Assembly (NCBI GenBank): GCA_041694275.1
Contig: JASMTQ010000099.1
Coordinates: 1 to 14,236 of the forward strand
Origin: M55B118 sp041694275
GTDB lineage: Bacteria > Bacillota_I > Bacilli_A > Izemoplasmatales > Izemoplasmataceae
Direction of reading: 5' to 3'
Length of the DNA: 14,236 nucleotides
This document shows, piece by piece, positions 6,126 to 13,214 of this stretch. Made by a program: the position numbers and the translations under genes. The stretch's first letter is position 1, and each line of letters begins with the position of its first letter. Below the pieces are notes generated by a model. That model worked only from the letters and a program-made list of their open reading frames with translations, did no database searches and was not told where the DNA came from.

Positions 6126-6140
6126 TTACACTAAGTGTAA
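6126..6140. repeat. Perfect palindrome in the divergent pcm / ggt promoter region
   Basis: TTACACTAAGTGTAA is a perfect inverted repeat, seven bases each side of a central A. It overlaps the expected -35 of the leftward pcm promoter. It lies about 30 bases upstream of the likely -10 region of the rightward gene (around 6167). Its size and symmetry suit a dimeric helix-turn-helix regulator, but I do not recognise the motif. Confidence 0.5.
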
Positions 6141-6198
6141 GTTTACAAAAACTTTTTCAAATGTCTTACTATACATTCATCACTACCAGGAGGTTTCT

Positions 6199-7815
6199 AT
6201 GTTTAATAAAGATGCGTATCACCACTACCCTTACAGTTCAAGAAGAAATGTCATTCATGGAAAAAACGGCATGGTTGCGACATCCGAGCCAAAAGCAGCT
6301 CAAGTTGGTATCGATATCATGAAAAAAGGTGGAAACGCTGTAGACGCCGCCATTGCGACAGCTGCGGCACTTACTGTTGTGGAGCCTACCAGCAACGGCA
6401 TCGGTGGAGATGCTTTTGCGATAGTTTATATGAATGACAAATTGCACGGATTGAACGCTTCAGGCAAAGCATCTTCGTCGCTTTCCATCGAAGCCCTAAA
6501 GAAAAAGGGCTACGATGAAATGCCCAAATTCGGACTGGAACCCGTTACCGTACCTGGCGTCCCATCTGCTTGGGCGGCGCTCAGTGAACGTTTCGGTGCG
6601 TTACCGCTCGAAGAAGTGTTAAAACCTGCCGCTACGCTCGCAAGAGAAGGTTATCCACTCTCCCCACATGTTGCTGAGAATTTCAAAAATGCGTTCAAGG
6701 CCTATGACAGAATTCTCAAAAGCGATGTATTCAAGCCTTTGTTTGAAACCTTTTTGGCGGGAGACAACGTTCCTGAATCAGGCAATATCATCAAGCTTCC
6801 TGATCACGCAGATACGCTTGAAATGATTGGGAAAACCAATGCAATGGCATTTTATGAAGGCGAAATTGCCGAAAAAATTGATGAGTTTTCCAAAAAACAT
6901 GGTGGGTATATCACAAAAGAGGATTTGAAAAACCACAAGCCCGAATGGGTGAAGCCCCTCGGTATGAACTACAAGGGAATTGACGTCTATGAACTGCCTC
7001 CAAATACGCAGGGGATGGTCGCTCTCAGTGCACTAGGCATCCTCAATCACCTTGAAACGGCAACGGACTCTGAGACAGACGCACTTCACAAGAACATCGA
7101 AGCTTTGAAACTGGCCTTTGAAGATGGGAAACACTACATCGGTGAACCAAATACGATGACAATCAATGAGAAAACACTCCTTGATGACCGCTATCTTGAA
7201 GAGAGAAGCAAACTTATCAGCGATGAAGCGCAGGCGTTTGAACCCGGGGCCTTCAAAGATCACGGTACGGTGTATCTTAGTACGGCCGATAAAGATGGAA
7301 ATATGGTTAGCTACATCCAAAGCAACTACATGGGCTTTGGAAGTGGCGTAGTCGTCGAAGGCACCGGCATTGCCCTTCAAAACAGAGGCCATAATTTCTC
7401 TATGAACAAGGACAGCCAAAACGCGCTTGCACCGGGCAAACGCCCATACCACACCATTATTCCAGGATTCCTGATGGAAGGGGACATCCCCATCGGACCG
7501 TTTGGTGTCATGGGTGGATTCATGCAACCCCAGGGACATCTCCAAGTCGTTACCAGTATGATAGATGATCACTTGAACCCACAGGCTGCGCTTGACAGAC
7601 CACGCTGGCAATGGGAAAAAGGGAAGACTATCATGGTTGAACCCACCATGCCTCACCACTTGGTAAAATCCCTTGAAAGAAGAGGTCACCAAATTAGAAT
7701 CGAACACCGACTGCAGGTCTTTGGCAGAGGCCAGATTATTTTGAGAAATAAAAAAACCGGCGTATATACCGGAGGCACTGAATCCAGGTGCGATGGACAT
7801 ATTGCCGCTTACTGA
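6199..7815 (+). CDS. Gamma-glutamyltransferase, YwrD-like, without signal peptide
   Basis: The product has 538 residues and covers both subunits of the gamma-glutamyltransferase fold. The N-terminal part has GMVATSEPKAAQVG, GGNAVDAAIATAAALTVVEP and NGIGGDAF. The self-cleavage and catalytic Thr should be Thr357 in HGTVYLSTAD, followed by DGNMVSYIQSNYMGFGSG. The C-terminal GVMGGFMQPQGHLQV fits the YwrD-like branch rather than the classical GSPGG oxyanion sequence. The family cleaves gamma-glutamyl bonds such as that of glutathione, or transfers the glutamyl group. There is no signal peptide, unlike secreted Ggt, so it should act in the cytoplasm. The start follows AGGAGG. The physiological substrate of YwrD-type enzymes is unclear, so I leave the symbol empty. 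Confidence 0.9.
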   Translation: MFNKDAYHHYPYSSRRNVIHGKNGMVATSEPKAAQVGIDIMKKGGNAVDAAIATAAALTVVEPTSNGIGGDAFAIVYMNDKLHGLNASGKASSSLSIEALKKKGYDEMPKFGLEPVTVPGVPSAWAALSERFGALPLEEVLKPAATLAREGYPLSPHVAENFKNAFKAYDRILKSDVFKPLFETFLAGDNVPESGNIIKLPDHADTLEMIGKTNAMAFYEGEIAEKIDEFSKKHGGYITKEDLKNHKPEWVKPLGMNYKGIDVYELPPNTQGMVALSALGILNHLETATDSETDALHKNIEALKLAFEDGKHYIGEPNTMTINEKTLLDDRYLEERSKLISDEAQAFEPGAFKDHGTVYLSTADKDGNMVSYIQSNYMGFGSGVVVEGTGIALQNRGHNFSMNKDSQNALAPGKRPYHTIIPGFLMEGDIPIGPFGVMGGFMQPQGHLQVVTSMIDDHLNPQAALDRPRWQWEKGKTIMVEPTMPHHLVKSLERRGHQIRIEHRLQVFGRGQIILRNKKTGVYTGGTESRCDGHIAAY

Positions 7816-7826
7816 TCAGACAAACA

Positions 7827-7880
7827 AAAAGGGAACCCATGGCTTAGGGGAAGGGGATAAAGAGCCAAGGGTTCCCTTTT
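7827..7880. terminator. Bidirectional terminator between the transferase gene and lipoprotein 1
   Basis: An 18-base arm (7827-7844, containing GGGAACCC and TGGCT) pairs with 7863-7880 (AGCC, then GGGTTCCC and T) with one mismatch. It has A-rich and T-rich ends, so it can stop transcription from both converging genes. Confidence 0.9.
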
Positions 7881-7891
7881 TGTACGAAGAT

Positions 7892-8905
7892 TCAGAGGGA
7901 AAGGGAGTCATCCTCGCCCTCTTCTTCATCATCATCTGTATCGTCTGTTTCATCTTCATCATCGTCATCATCTTCAGTTTCCTCAATGACTTTTTCATTT
8001 CCGTCCTCTTCGATTGTGTAGGTGTAAATTTCGCTACCATCGTTTTGCCTTGTGATAACAAGTTCGACTTCACCTTCTGTACTGTCGATTTCATATTCGA
8101 AGTAGTACTCGGTGACACCGTCGTCTTCGCTTTCTCGTTCAAAACTGTAACTATTGCCGTTTTCAGTTTCTATGGCGATGGACGCTTCACCCTCTTCACT
8201 TTCAAATTCGATCGATAGCTCTTTTTCTACGCCGTCAATCACGCTGTGAAGGGCCATTTCAAACGCATTTTCATTGTCTTCGATGGAGGATTCCATTTCA
8301 ATTTCTATGAAGTTGTTCTCATTTTCATTGTCAATGGTTTTAAGATAGATTTCTTCTTCACTTTCACCGTCTTCATTTTCACTTTCGCGCTCTCCAGACA
8401 AGGTGAATTCCTTGCCACTGGTAATGAGGATGCCGTTTAATACACCGTCTTCATCTTCGTTGAATAGAAGGGTGTAGGTATTTTCTTCTACAGTGTAGCG
8501 CATCTCAAACGCATAATCTTCGTTCACATCAAGATCGTCTTCGATGGTAAACGGATTTGAAAGACCGTGATCCAAAAAGACTCTGAGACGATTAAAATAG
8601 GTACTAACATCACCAAGTTCCTGTTCAATCTTGGTCATGGCTTCCGTCTCAGTATTCAAAAGGGTTGGTGCTTTCGAACCTGATTCATTGTTTTGAGGCT
8701 CACTTTGAGAGAGAAGACTGCCTGCAAGATAGGTTGAATAGGCGAGCGTTTTAGTATCGGTTTTTGCGATAGGCTCTTCGGTGGAGTCTCCGTTTTTGGG
8801 CTCGGGACCATCTGGGGAGTTTGGATCAGGAACGTTTTCAGGAATTTCGCACCCAGCAAGACTGAGAGAAAAAAGCATGAAAAGCAGAACTAGAACTTTT
8901 TTCAT
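7892..8905 (-). CDS. Acidic lipoprotein 1, unknown function
   Basis: The product has 337 residues. The ATG at 8905 is chosen because GAGGAG lies eight bases upstream. A lipoprotein signal peptide is clear: MKK, a hydrophobic core and the lipobox LAGC with Cys19, so the mature protein should be lipid-anchored outside the membrane. A Pro/Asp/Glu linker follows, then a helical-looking part (LAYSTYLAGSLLSQS; ELGDVSTYFNRLRVFLDHG). After that comes a long region of alternating polar and hydrophobic residues suggesting beta strands, such as EEEIYLKTID and TEYYFEYEID. The C-terminal 35 or so residues are almost all Asp and Glu. The protein is strongly negative overall. It is a paralog of the product encoded at 9142-10275. 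I recognise no known family. Its promoter carries the same TTCACA direct repeats as its paralog, so both are probably controlled by the neighbouring two-component system. Cation binding is possible but not shown. Confidence 0.85.
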   Translation of the reverse strand: MKKVLVLLFMLFSLSLAGCEIPENVPDPNSPDGPEPKNGDSTEEPIAKTDTKTLAYSTYLAGSLLSQSEPQNNESGSKAPTLLNTETEAMTKIEQELGDVSTYFNRLRVFLDHGLSNPFTIEDDLDVNEDYAFEMRYTVEENTYTLLFNEDEDGVLNGILITSGKEFTLSGERESENEDGESEEEIYLKTIDNENENNFIEIEMESSIEDNENAFEMALHSVIDGVEKELSIEFESEEGEASIAIETENGNSYSFERESEDDGVTEYYFEYEIDSTEGEVELVITRQNDGSEIYTYTIEEDGNEKVIEETEDDDDDEDETDDTDDDEEEGEDDSLSL

Positions 8906-8935
8906 AGGCAACACTCCTCATATAAATACAGTATC

Positions 8936-8967
8936 ATTATATCAGGAGAATGTGAAGGTTCTGTGAA
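8936..8967 (-). promoter_or_regulatory. Lipoprotein 1 promoter with two TTCACA repeats
   Basis: Read leftward there are two TTCACA hexamers (8967-8962 and 8956-8951) 11 bases apart, a 9-base gap, then a consensus TATAAT (8941-8936). There is no separate -35 box at 17 bases. This spacing matches promoters activated by PhoB/PhoP/OmpR-type regulators, where the direct repeats replace the -35. The arrangement equals that of the lipoprotein 2 promoter. Confidence 0.75.
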
Positions 8968-9080
8968 TTTTTATATAAAATTATAGATTGCCCATTAAAG
9001 CGGGGAATTTCTTAGCCACAATCCCTATTGATCACATTATCATATATGTAATTTCTGAAAGAGAAAGATAGTAACATTAA

Positions 9081-9109
9081 GAAAAGCATCCGCCTGCCGG
9101 ATGCTTTTC
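9081..9109 (-). terminator. Terminator downstream of lipoprotein 2
   Basis: GAAAAGCATCCG (9081-9092) and CGGATGCTTTTC (9098-9109) form a perfect 12-bp hairpin with a 5-base loop. Its T-rich end lies on the leftward strand, just past the lipoprotein 2 stop at 9142. The remaining stretch 8968-9080 is AT-rich and shows no gene. Confidence 0.8.
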
Positions 9110-9141
9110 AATGGAGGATGATGCTATCTCAAGTGTTCAAC

Positions 9142-10275
9142 TTAAGCGGTAGTGGTTTCTTCGTCGTCGGTGCTTTCTTCATTGTCTGTATCTTCTTCAC
9201 TGTCTTCGTCTTCATCATCGTCATCATCATCGTCGAATTCAACGTCTTTTTCTTCGCCGTCTTCTTCAATGTGATAACGATAGATTTCTTCTCCGGCTTC
9301 GTTGGTGGTAACGATCAGTTCAACTTCGCCTTCAACACCGTCTACAGTGTATTCGAATTCGTATTCGATATCATCGTTGTCGTTTTCAGTTTCGCGAGCG
9401 AATTCGTATTTGTTGCCATCCTGTGTTTCCATTTCGATGGATACTTCATCGTTCTCTACTTCGAATTCGATTTTCATGTCTTTTTCTACACCGTCGATCA
9501 AGCTTTCAAGTTTCATTTCAAACTCGTATTCTTCATCTTCTTGTTCAGTTTCGATGGTGATTTCAATGTAATTATCAGAGTTTTCTTTGTCGATGGTTTT
9601 CAGATAGATTTCTTCTTCAGTTTCTGTGACGACTGCTTCTTCAGTGTTTTCTTCTGTGTCAGTCTCCTGGTCGTCTTCAGTGTCTGTATCTTCTTCTACA
9701 TCAGCTTCATCGTCTGAATCCTCATCTTCTTCCTCATCCGCATCATTTTCATCTTCATCTTCAGTTTCAGATTCTGTTTCTCTGTACCCTTCGACGTCGT
9801 ATTCCACGCCATCAATGATCAAAGTACCAGTAAGAGTGCCTTCACTGTCTTCATTGAGAAGGATGGTGTAGTCTTTGCCTTCCACGGTGTAGCCCATGGT
9901 AATGTCCCAGTCGCCTTCAACATCCAGGTCCTGATCGATTGTGAATGGGTTTTCCATTCCGTTATCGAGGAACACTTTTAGACGCTCAAAGTAGTCGTTG
10001 ACTTCACCGAGTTCTTCTTCAATGGCGAGCATTGCTTCTTCCTCGGTGCCTGTTGCTAGGTTCATGACGCTTGAATCGTTTGAAGTGGTGCCTTCTTCAG
10101 CAGTCTCTTGGCTATCGGCCATGAATGCGCCGGCCATGTAGGTCGAATACGCAATCGTCTGATCGCTTGACAGCCCTGCTGTAATGCCATTTGAATCGGT
10201 TGTGCATGCCGCAACACCAAATACGAGTGTGGCCATGGCGGCAATGGTTAAAATTGGTTTGAATAATGATTTCAT
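9142..10275 (-). CDS. Acidic lipoprotein 2, unknown function, paralog of lipoprotein 1
   Basis: The product has 377 residues; AAAGGAGAG precedes the ATG. The signal peptide ends in the lipobox GVAAC (Cys24). It follows the same plan as lipoprotein 1: IAYSTYMAGAFMADSQ, ELGEVNDYFERLKVFLDNG, NPFTIDQDLDV, then beta-strand-like acidic sequence with EEEIYLKTID and SLIDGVEKDM. It ends in an Asp/Glu tail that includes seven Asp in a row. The main difference is an insert of about 50 residues of almost pure Glu, Asp, Ser and Thr (near residues 165-220) before EEEIYLKTID. This insert looks like expansion of GAx codon runs. It lies divergently next to the response regulator gene, with five TGTGAA hexamers in the shared intergenic region. 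No family is recognised. It is probably a surface polyanion, or the sensed or regulated partner of the kinase; both roles are inferred. Confidence 0.87.
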   Translation of the reverse strand: MKSLFKPILTIAAMATLVFGVAACTTDSNGITAGLSSDQTIAYSTYMAGAFMADSQETAEEGTTSNDSSVMNLATGTEEEAMLAIEEELGEVNDYFERLKVFLDNGMENPFTIDQDLDVEGDWDITMGYTVEGKDYTILLNEDSEGTLTGTLIIDGVEYDVEGYRETESETEDEDENDADEEEDEDSDDEADVEEDTDTEDDQETDTEENTEEAVVTETEEEIYLKTIDKENSDNYIEITIETEQEDEEYEFEMKLESLIDGVEKDMKIEFEVENDEVSIEMETQDGNKYEFARETENDNDDIEYEFEYTVDGVEGEVELIVTTNEAGEEIYRYHIEEDGEEKDVEFDDDDDDDEDEDSEEDTDNEESTDDEETTTA

Positions 10276-10320
10276 AAAATATCTCTCCTTTAAATGGGGT
10301 GGTTTCTAACTTACACCCAA

Positions 10321-10374
10321 AGTATAACGCAGCTGTGTGAAGATTCTGTGAACCTTATGTGAAAGTTTTGTGAA
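10321..10374 (-). promoter_or_regulatory. Lipoprotein 2 promoter with four TTCACA repeats at 11-bp period
   Basis: Read leftward, TTCACA occurs at 10374-10369, 10363-10358, 10352-10347 and 10341-10336, each exactly 11 bases from the next. A 9-base gap and TATACT (10326-10321) follow. Transcription would start near 10314, leaving a leader of about 39 bases. The two promoter-proximal repeats agree with the lipoprotein 1 promoter over TGTGAAGnTTCTGTGAA (+ strand). TTCACA with a 5-base gap fits the TT(A/T/C)ACA repeats known for PhoP of Bacillus and the general 11-bp repeat logic of OmpR-family regulators. Confidence 0.82.
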
Positions 10375-10376
10375 TT

Positions 10377-10406
10377 TGTGAAAAGCTTGCGCGCGTGTGC
10401 TATCAT
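10377..10406 (+). promoter_or_regulatory. Promoter of the two-component operon
   Basis: TATCAT (10401-10406), preceded by TG one base upstream (extended -10), lies 25 bases before the TTG start of the regulator gene. A fifth TGTGAA (10377-10382) occupies the -35 position with an 18-base spacer. The four 11-bp repeats lie immediately upstream. Autoregulation by the encoded regulator is therefore plausible. Confidence 0.55.
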
Positions 10407-10431
10407 TAATAGTGAACAAGGAGGGATTGTC

Positions 10432-11112
10432 TTGAAACCGATACTTATTATTGAAGATGAAGTGTCACTTGTAAAAATATTGAAATCCGTTTTTGAAAAA
10501 AGCGGGTTTGAAGTCGATTCCGCTTACAACGGAGAAAAAGGCCTTATGCAGTTTAATACCAAAGGCTACGACTGTGTCATACTCGATATCACCATGCCGA
10601 GAATGGACGGGTGGGAAGTACTCGGTGAAATCAGGAAAAAAAGTGATGTTCCCATTGTCATGATGACCGCCTTGACAGGAGAGGACTATGAACTAAAAGG
10701 CTACGACCTGAAAGCCGACGATTATGTGACCAAGCCCTTTTCACCCAAGGTCCTTGTCGCGAAGGTGAACAACCTCGTTGAACGCTACGAAGGGCACTAC
10801 AAGGAAAACAAGAGTCAACTAGGTATCAAGAACCTCATATATGATCTGGATCGTCATCGTGTCGAGATTGAAGGTAAACCCGTGGAACTGTCCAAAAAAG
10901 AATTCGATCTGCTTGGATTTTTGCTGGAACAAAAAGGCTTTACCCTGAGCCGCGATCAAATCCTGGAACATGTGTGGGACTATGATTCGTTTGCCGGGGA
11001 ACGCATCGTTGATGCGTTTATAAAAAGCCTCAGAAAAAAACTCGGTATACCGTATTCAACCATGATCAAGACCGTACGCGGCGTAGGCTACAGACTCGAT
11101 GAGGAGGATTAG
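10432..11112 (+). CDS. OmpR/PhoB-family response regulator
   Basis: The product has 226 residues. The start is a TTG at 10432, chosen because AAGGAGGG (10418-10425) lies six bases upstream and because it gives the standard receiver start MKPILIIEDE. The receiver domain has the acidic pair Glu8-Asp9, the phosphorylation site Asp52 in VILDITMP, Thr79 and Lys101 in TKPF. A winged-helix DNA-binding domain follows (about 130-222), with ELSKKEFDLLGFLLEQKG, IVDAFIKSLRKKLG and the closing TVRGVGYRLD. It is phosphorylated by its partner kinase and binds DNA as a dimer on direct repeats. Its stop codon lies just before the kinase start, whose ribosome binding site is inside this gene's last codons, so the two are translationally linked. 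The TTCACA/TGTGAA repeats next to it are the likely targets. Confidence 0.95.
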   Translation: MKPILIIEDEVSLVKILKSVFEKSGFEVDSAYNGEKGLMQFNTKGYDCVILDITMPRMDGWEVLGEIRKKSDVPIVMMTALTGEDYELKGYDLKADDYVTKPFSPKVLVAKVNNLVERYEGHYKENKSQLGIKNLIYDLDRHRVEIEGKPVELSKKEFDLLGFLLEQKGFTLSRDQILEHVWDYDSFAGERIVDAFIKSLRKKLGIPYSTMIKTVRGVGYRLDEED

Positions 11113-11113
11113 C

Positions 11114-12850
11114 ATGAACAAAGGCATCGCGCTTTCGATATTCTATAGAACCCTTCTCATCTTTTTAGGCGTGCTTCTCATTCAGTTTCTTTTTTTCAAT
11201 TATGTTTTTGAAAGCTACTATGAACAAAGACGTGTTGATGAAACGATAGAAGCCATTGAAAGCAGGACAAACACCATAGAAACAAGTGCCGCTTCACAGA
11301 TGGACCCTCTCATTACCCGCTTCGCAGAAGAAAAAGGCTTTTATGTCACTGCGTTTTTAGACGGAGAGGAACCCTACTTCGATCTTGAAGACAGTGACAC
11401 CTTCTCCATGGGAGGCTATGAAGCCGTGATTCCGCCTTATATTTCCAAGGAAGTGTATGAAGACGCATTTCAGGTGGGCTCGAACGTAACAAGAATAACG
11501 CTCGTTGAAAACAGAGAAGGCGGGCTTTACTTTCCCTTGTCCATCACCATTGGCGAAGAAACGTTTTCTTACGATGAATCAGAGGATTCGCTTAATATAG
11601 AAAGCCTTGTCGATTTTGAAGGAGAAAGCCTCACCCTCACTTCACGCCTTATCACCGACATCGACAAATCCAATGAACGCTACGCGACTTTGAGTCAGCT
11701 TATTACTGGGTATCTGCTTGAAGACAAAAACACTGAATCATTCAGTGAAACAGAACTTGAAGGGGAATATTTCAAAAGTGAAGACAGGTTTGGTGAATAC
11801 TATGTGTTCGTGAGTCCACTCACCGTAAACAACGAAGCCTACACCATGTTCACCGTCATGCCAATTGAACCTGTTGAAGCAATCATTGGGGATGTCATTA
11901 CTTTCCTCGGCGTATCTTCCCTAATCACTGTCGTCCTGCTTGCCGGTCTGACCTTTTTGAATGCCAGACATATCGCATTACCCCTCAAACATTTGAATAA
12001 CTCAGTAAAACGCATCGCCAATCTTGATTTCGCACCCATAGAAGAAGTGCAGGGCGACAACGAAATCGCAACCCTTTCAAGAAACATCAATGTGATGCGC
12101 AGAAACCTAGAAGACAGCATGGAACGATTAAACGCCCAAAACAGCCGTCTTAAAGAAAGCCTTGAACGTGAAAACACCCTTGATAAGGACAGGAAGGACT
12201 TCATCGCAAGCCTCTCTCACGAAATGAAAACGCCCCTTAGTGTCATTGAAGCGAGCAGTGAGGCTTTAAGAGATGGCGTCTTCGAAAAAGAGGAAGACAT
12301 AAAAGAACAGCTCGAACTCATCCAAAATGAGATACAGAAATCAAAATCACTCATTGAAGGCATCATGGATACTTACAAGGTTGATAGACCGAGCTACTTG
12401 GAAACGTTCACTATCATCAATTTAAAGACAGTCATCGAAGAAGCACTCGGTGAATCAAAAACCCTGCTTGAAAAGGAAAACATCACCCATAGTCTTACAG
12501 GAAAAGACGTGTATGTAAAAGGAGACAAAGAGAAGCTCAAACTCGCATTTTCAAACGTGTTTTCAAACGCTGCCAAACATAGTGAAAAGGGTGCGACCCT
12601 GTCTATCACCATTGACACGGGCGACAGAGTACACGTCGCAATCACGAATACGAAAGCGTCGATGAACAAAGAGCTTATACAGGCGTTTTTGGATGAAACC
12701 ACCCTTTCCAAAGCCACGGAAAAAGGCTCGGGGGTCGGCCTTCACATCATACGCCTCATCATGAATCAGCACAATGCCAAAGCCTGGTTTGAAAACGGAG
12801 AAGAAAAAGTGATATTCCACGCCAGTTTTGAGGAAGTGACCAATGACTGA
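11114..12850 (+). CDS. Membrane sensor histidine kinase
   Basis: The product has 578 residues. The ATG at 11114 follows GAGGAGG. In order there are: a first membrane helix (about 6-32); an extracellular sensor region of about 230 residues, rich in Glu and Asp; a second membrane helix (about 261-283); a HAMP domain (about 284-335, IALPLKHLNNSVKRI); a coiled linker; and the dimerisation domain with DFIASLSHEMKTPL, where His369 should be phosphorylated. The ATPase domain has the N box (FSNVFSNAAKHSEKG) and a glycine box GSGVGLHI (538-545). The classical DxGxG box is degenerate (ITNTKASMNKEL), as in some VanS-like kinases. It pairs with the regulator encoded just upstream. The signal is unknown. 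The large sensor region without a recognised fold and the neighbouring lipoproteins suggest an envelope or ion signal. Confidence 0.93.
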   Translation: MNKGIALSIFYRTLLIFLGVLLIQFLFFNYVFESYYEQRRVDETIEAIESRTNTIETSAASQMDPLITRFAEEKGFYVTAFLDGEEPYFDLEDSDTFSMGGYEAVIPPYISKEVYEDAFQVGSNVTRITLVENREGGLYFPLSITIGEETFSYDESEDSLNIESLVDFEGESLTLTSRLITDIDKSNERYATLSQLITGYLLEDKNTESFSETELEGEYFKSEDRFGEYYVFVSPLTVNNEAYTMFTVMPIEPVEAIIGDVITFLGVSSLITVVLLAGLTFLNARHIALPLKHLNNSVKRIANLDFAPIEEVQGDNEIATLSRNINVMRRNLEDSMERLNAQNSRLKESLERENTLDKDRKDFIASLSHEMKTPLSVIEASSEALRDGVFEKEEDIKEQLELIQNEIQKSKSLIEGIMDTYKVDRPSYLETFTIINLKTVIEEALGESKTLLEKENITHSLTGKDVYVKGDKEKLKLAFSNVFSNAAKHSEKGATLSITIDTGDRVHVAITNTKASMNKELIQAFLDETTLSKATEKGSGVGLHIIRLIMNQHNAKAWFENGEEKVIFHASFEEVTND

Positions 12851-13178
12851 AAAACAAAAGAAGACCATTGAAAAACTCATCAAGCTAAACCAGGAGATGC
12901 TGATGGCCGAAATCAACCATTCGAAGAAGACAGGCATTCGTCACCAACCGAACAAGACGTATTTCAAAAAACTCAGAAAACAAAAACAGCTTCTCAGCAA
13001 AACAGACGAGACCACCTTGCGTCTCATACTTGAAATCCTGCTTGAAGAAACCGATGAAGTGACCAAACCAAGTGACTTGAAGGCCAATGAAGTGGATGCG
13101 TATTCAAAGGAAACCATGATTGAGATCATCGTAAGTACGCGCTACCTCCATGAATTTCTGGCGGCAGGAATTGAATAG
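12843..13178 (+). CDS. Small protein of unknown function, coupled to the kinase gene
   Basis: The product has 111 residues. Its ATG overlaps the last eight bases of the kinase gene, which predicts translational coupling; GAGGAAGTG lies just upstream. The sequence is charged and looks wholly helical. The N-terminal half is Lys-rich (EKQKKTIEKLIKLNQEMLMA, KLRKQKQLLSK) and the C-terminal half is more acidic, ending in LHEFLAAGIE. No signal peptide, membrane helix or known motif is visible, so it should be cytoplasmic. Its position as third gene of the two-component operon suggests an accessory or modulator of kinase or regulator, but it could also be unrelated. Confidence 0.8.
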   Translation: MTEKQKKTIEKLIKLNQEMLMAEINHSKKTGIRHQPNKTYFKKLRKQKQLLSKTDETTLRLILEILLEETDEVTKPSDLKANEVDAYSKETMIEIIVSTRYLHEFLAAGIE

Positions 13179-13183
13179 ATAAT

Positions 13184-13207
13184 GCCCGCGATTTTGCGGG
13201 CTTTTTT
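13184..13207 (+). terminator. Terminator of the two-component operon
   Basis: GCCCGC (13184-13189) pairs with GCGGGC (13196-13201), followed by six T (13202-13207), right after the small gene's stop. Confidence 0.9.
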
Positions 13208-13214
13208 CACGCAC

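Noticed and set aside
6117..6130. Second cre-like sequence (AAAAAGCGGTTACA) between pcm and the transferase gene
   Set aside because: It matches only about 11 of 14 positions and lacks the leading TG. The adjoining perfect palindrome explains the region better.
7033..7800. Leftward open frame of 255 residues opposite the gamma-glutamyltransferase gene
   Set aside because: The sense strand encodes clear catalytic motifs through this whole stretch. The antisense product has no family pattern and no terminator of its own.
9118..9717. Rightward open frame rich in Phe and Val opposite lipoprotein 2, looking like a membrane protein
   Set aside because: It is the reverse complement of Glu/Asp codon runs, which read as Phe, Val and Ile. 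It overlaps a clear lipoprotein gene. The similar frame at 7793-8218 is rejected for the same reason.
9590..9780. Dense short repeats that might be taken for a CRISPR or satellite array
   Set aside because: They are low-complexity acidic codon runs inside lipoprotein 2, with no constant repeat unit or spacer length.
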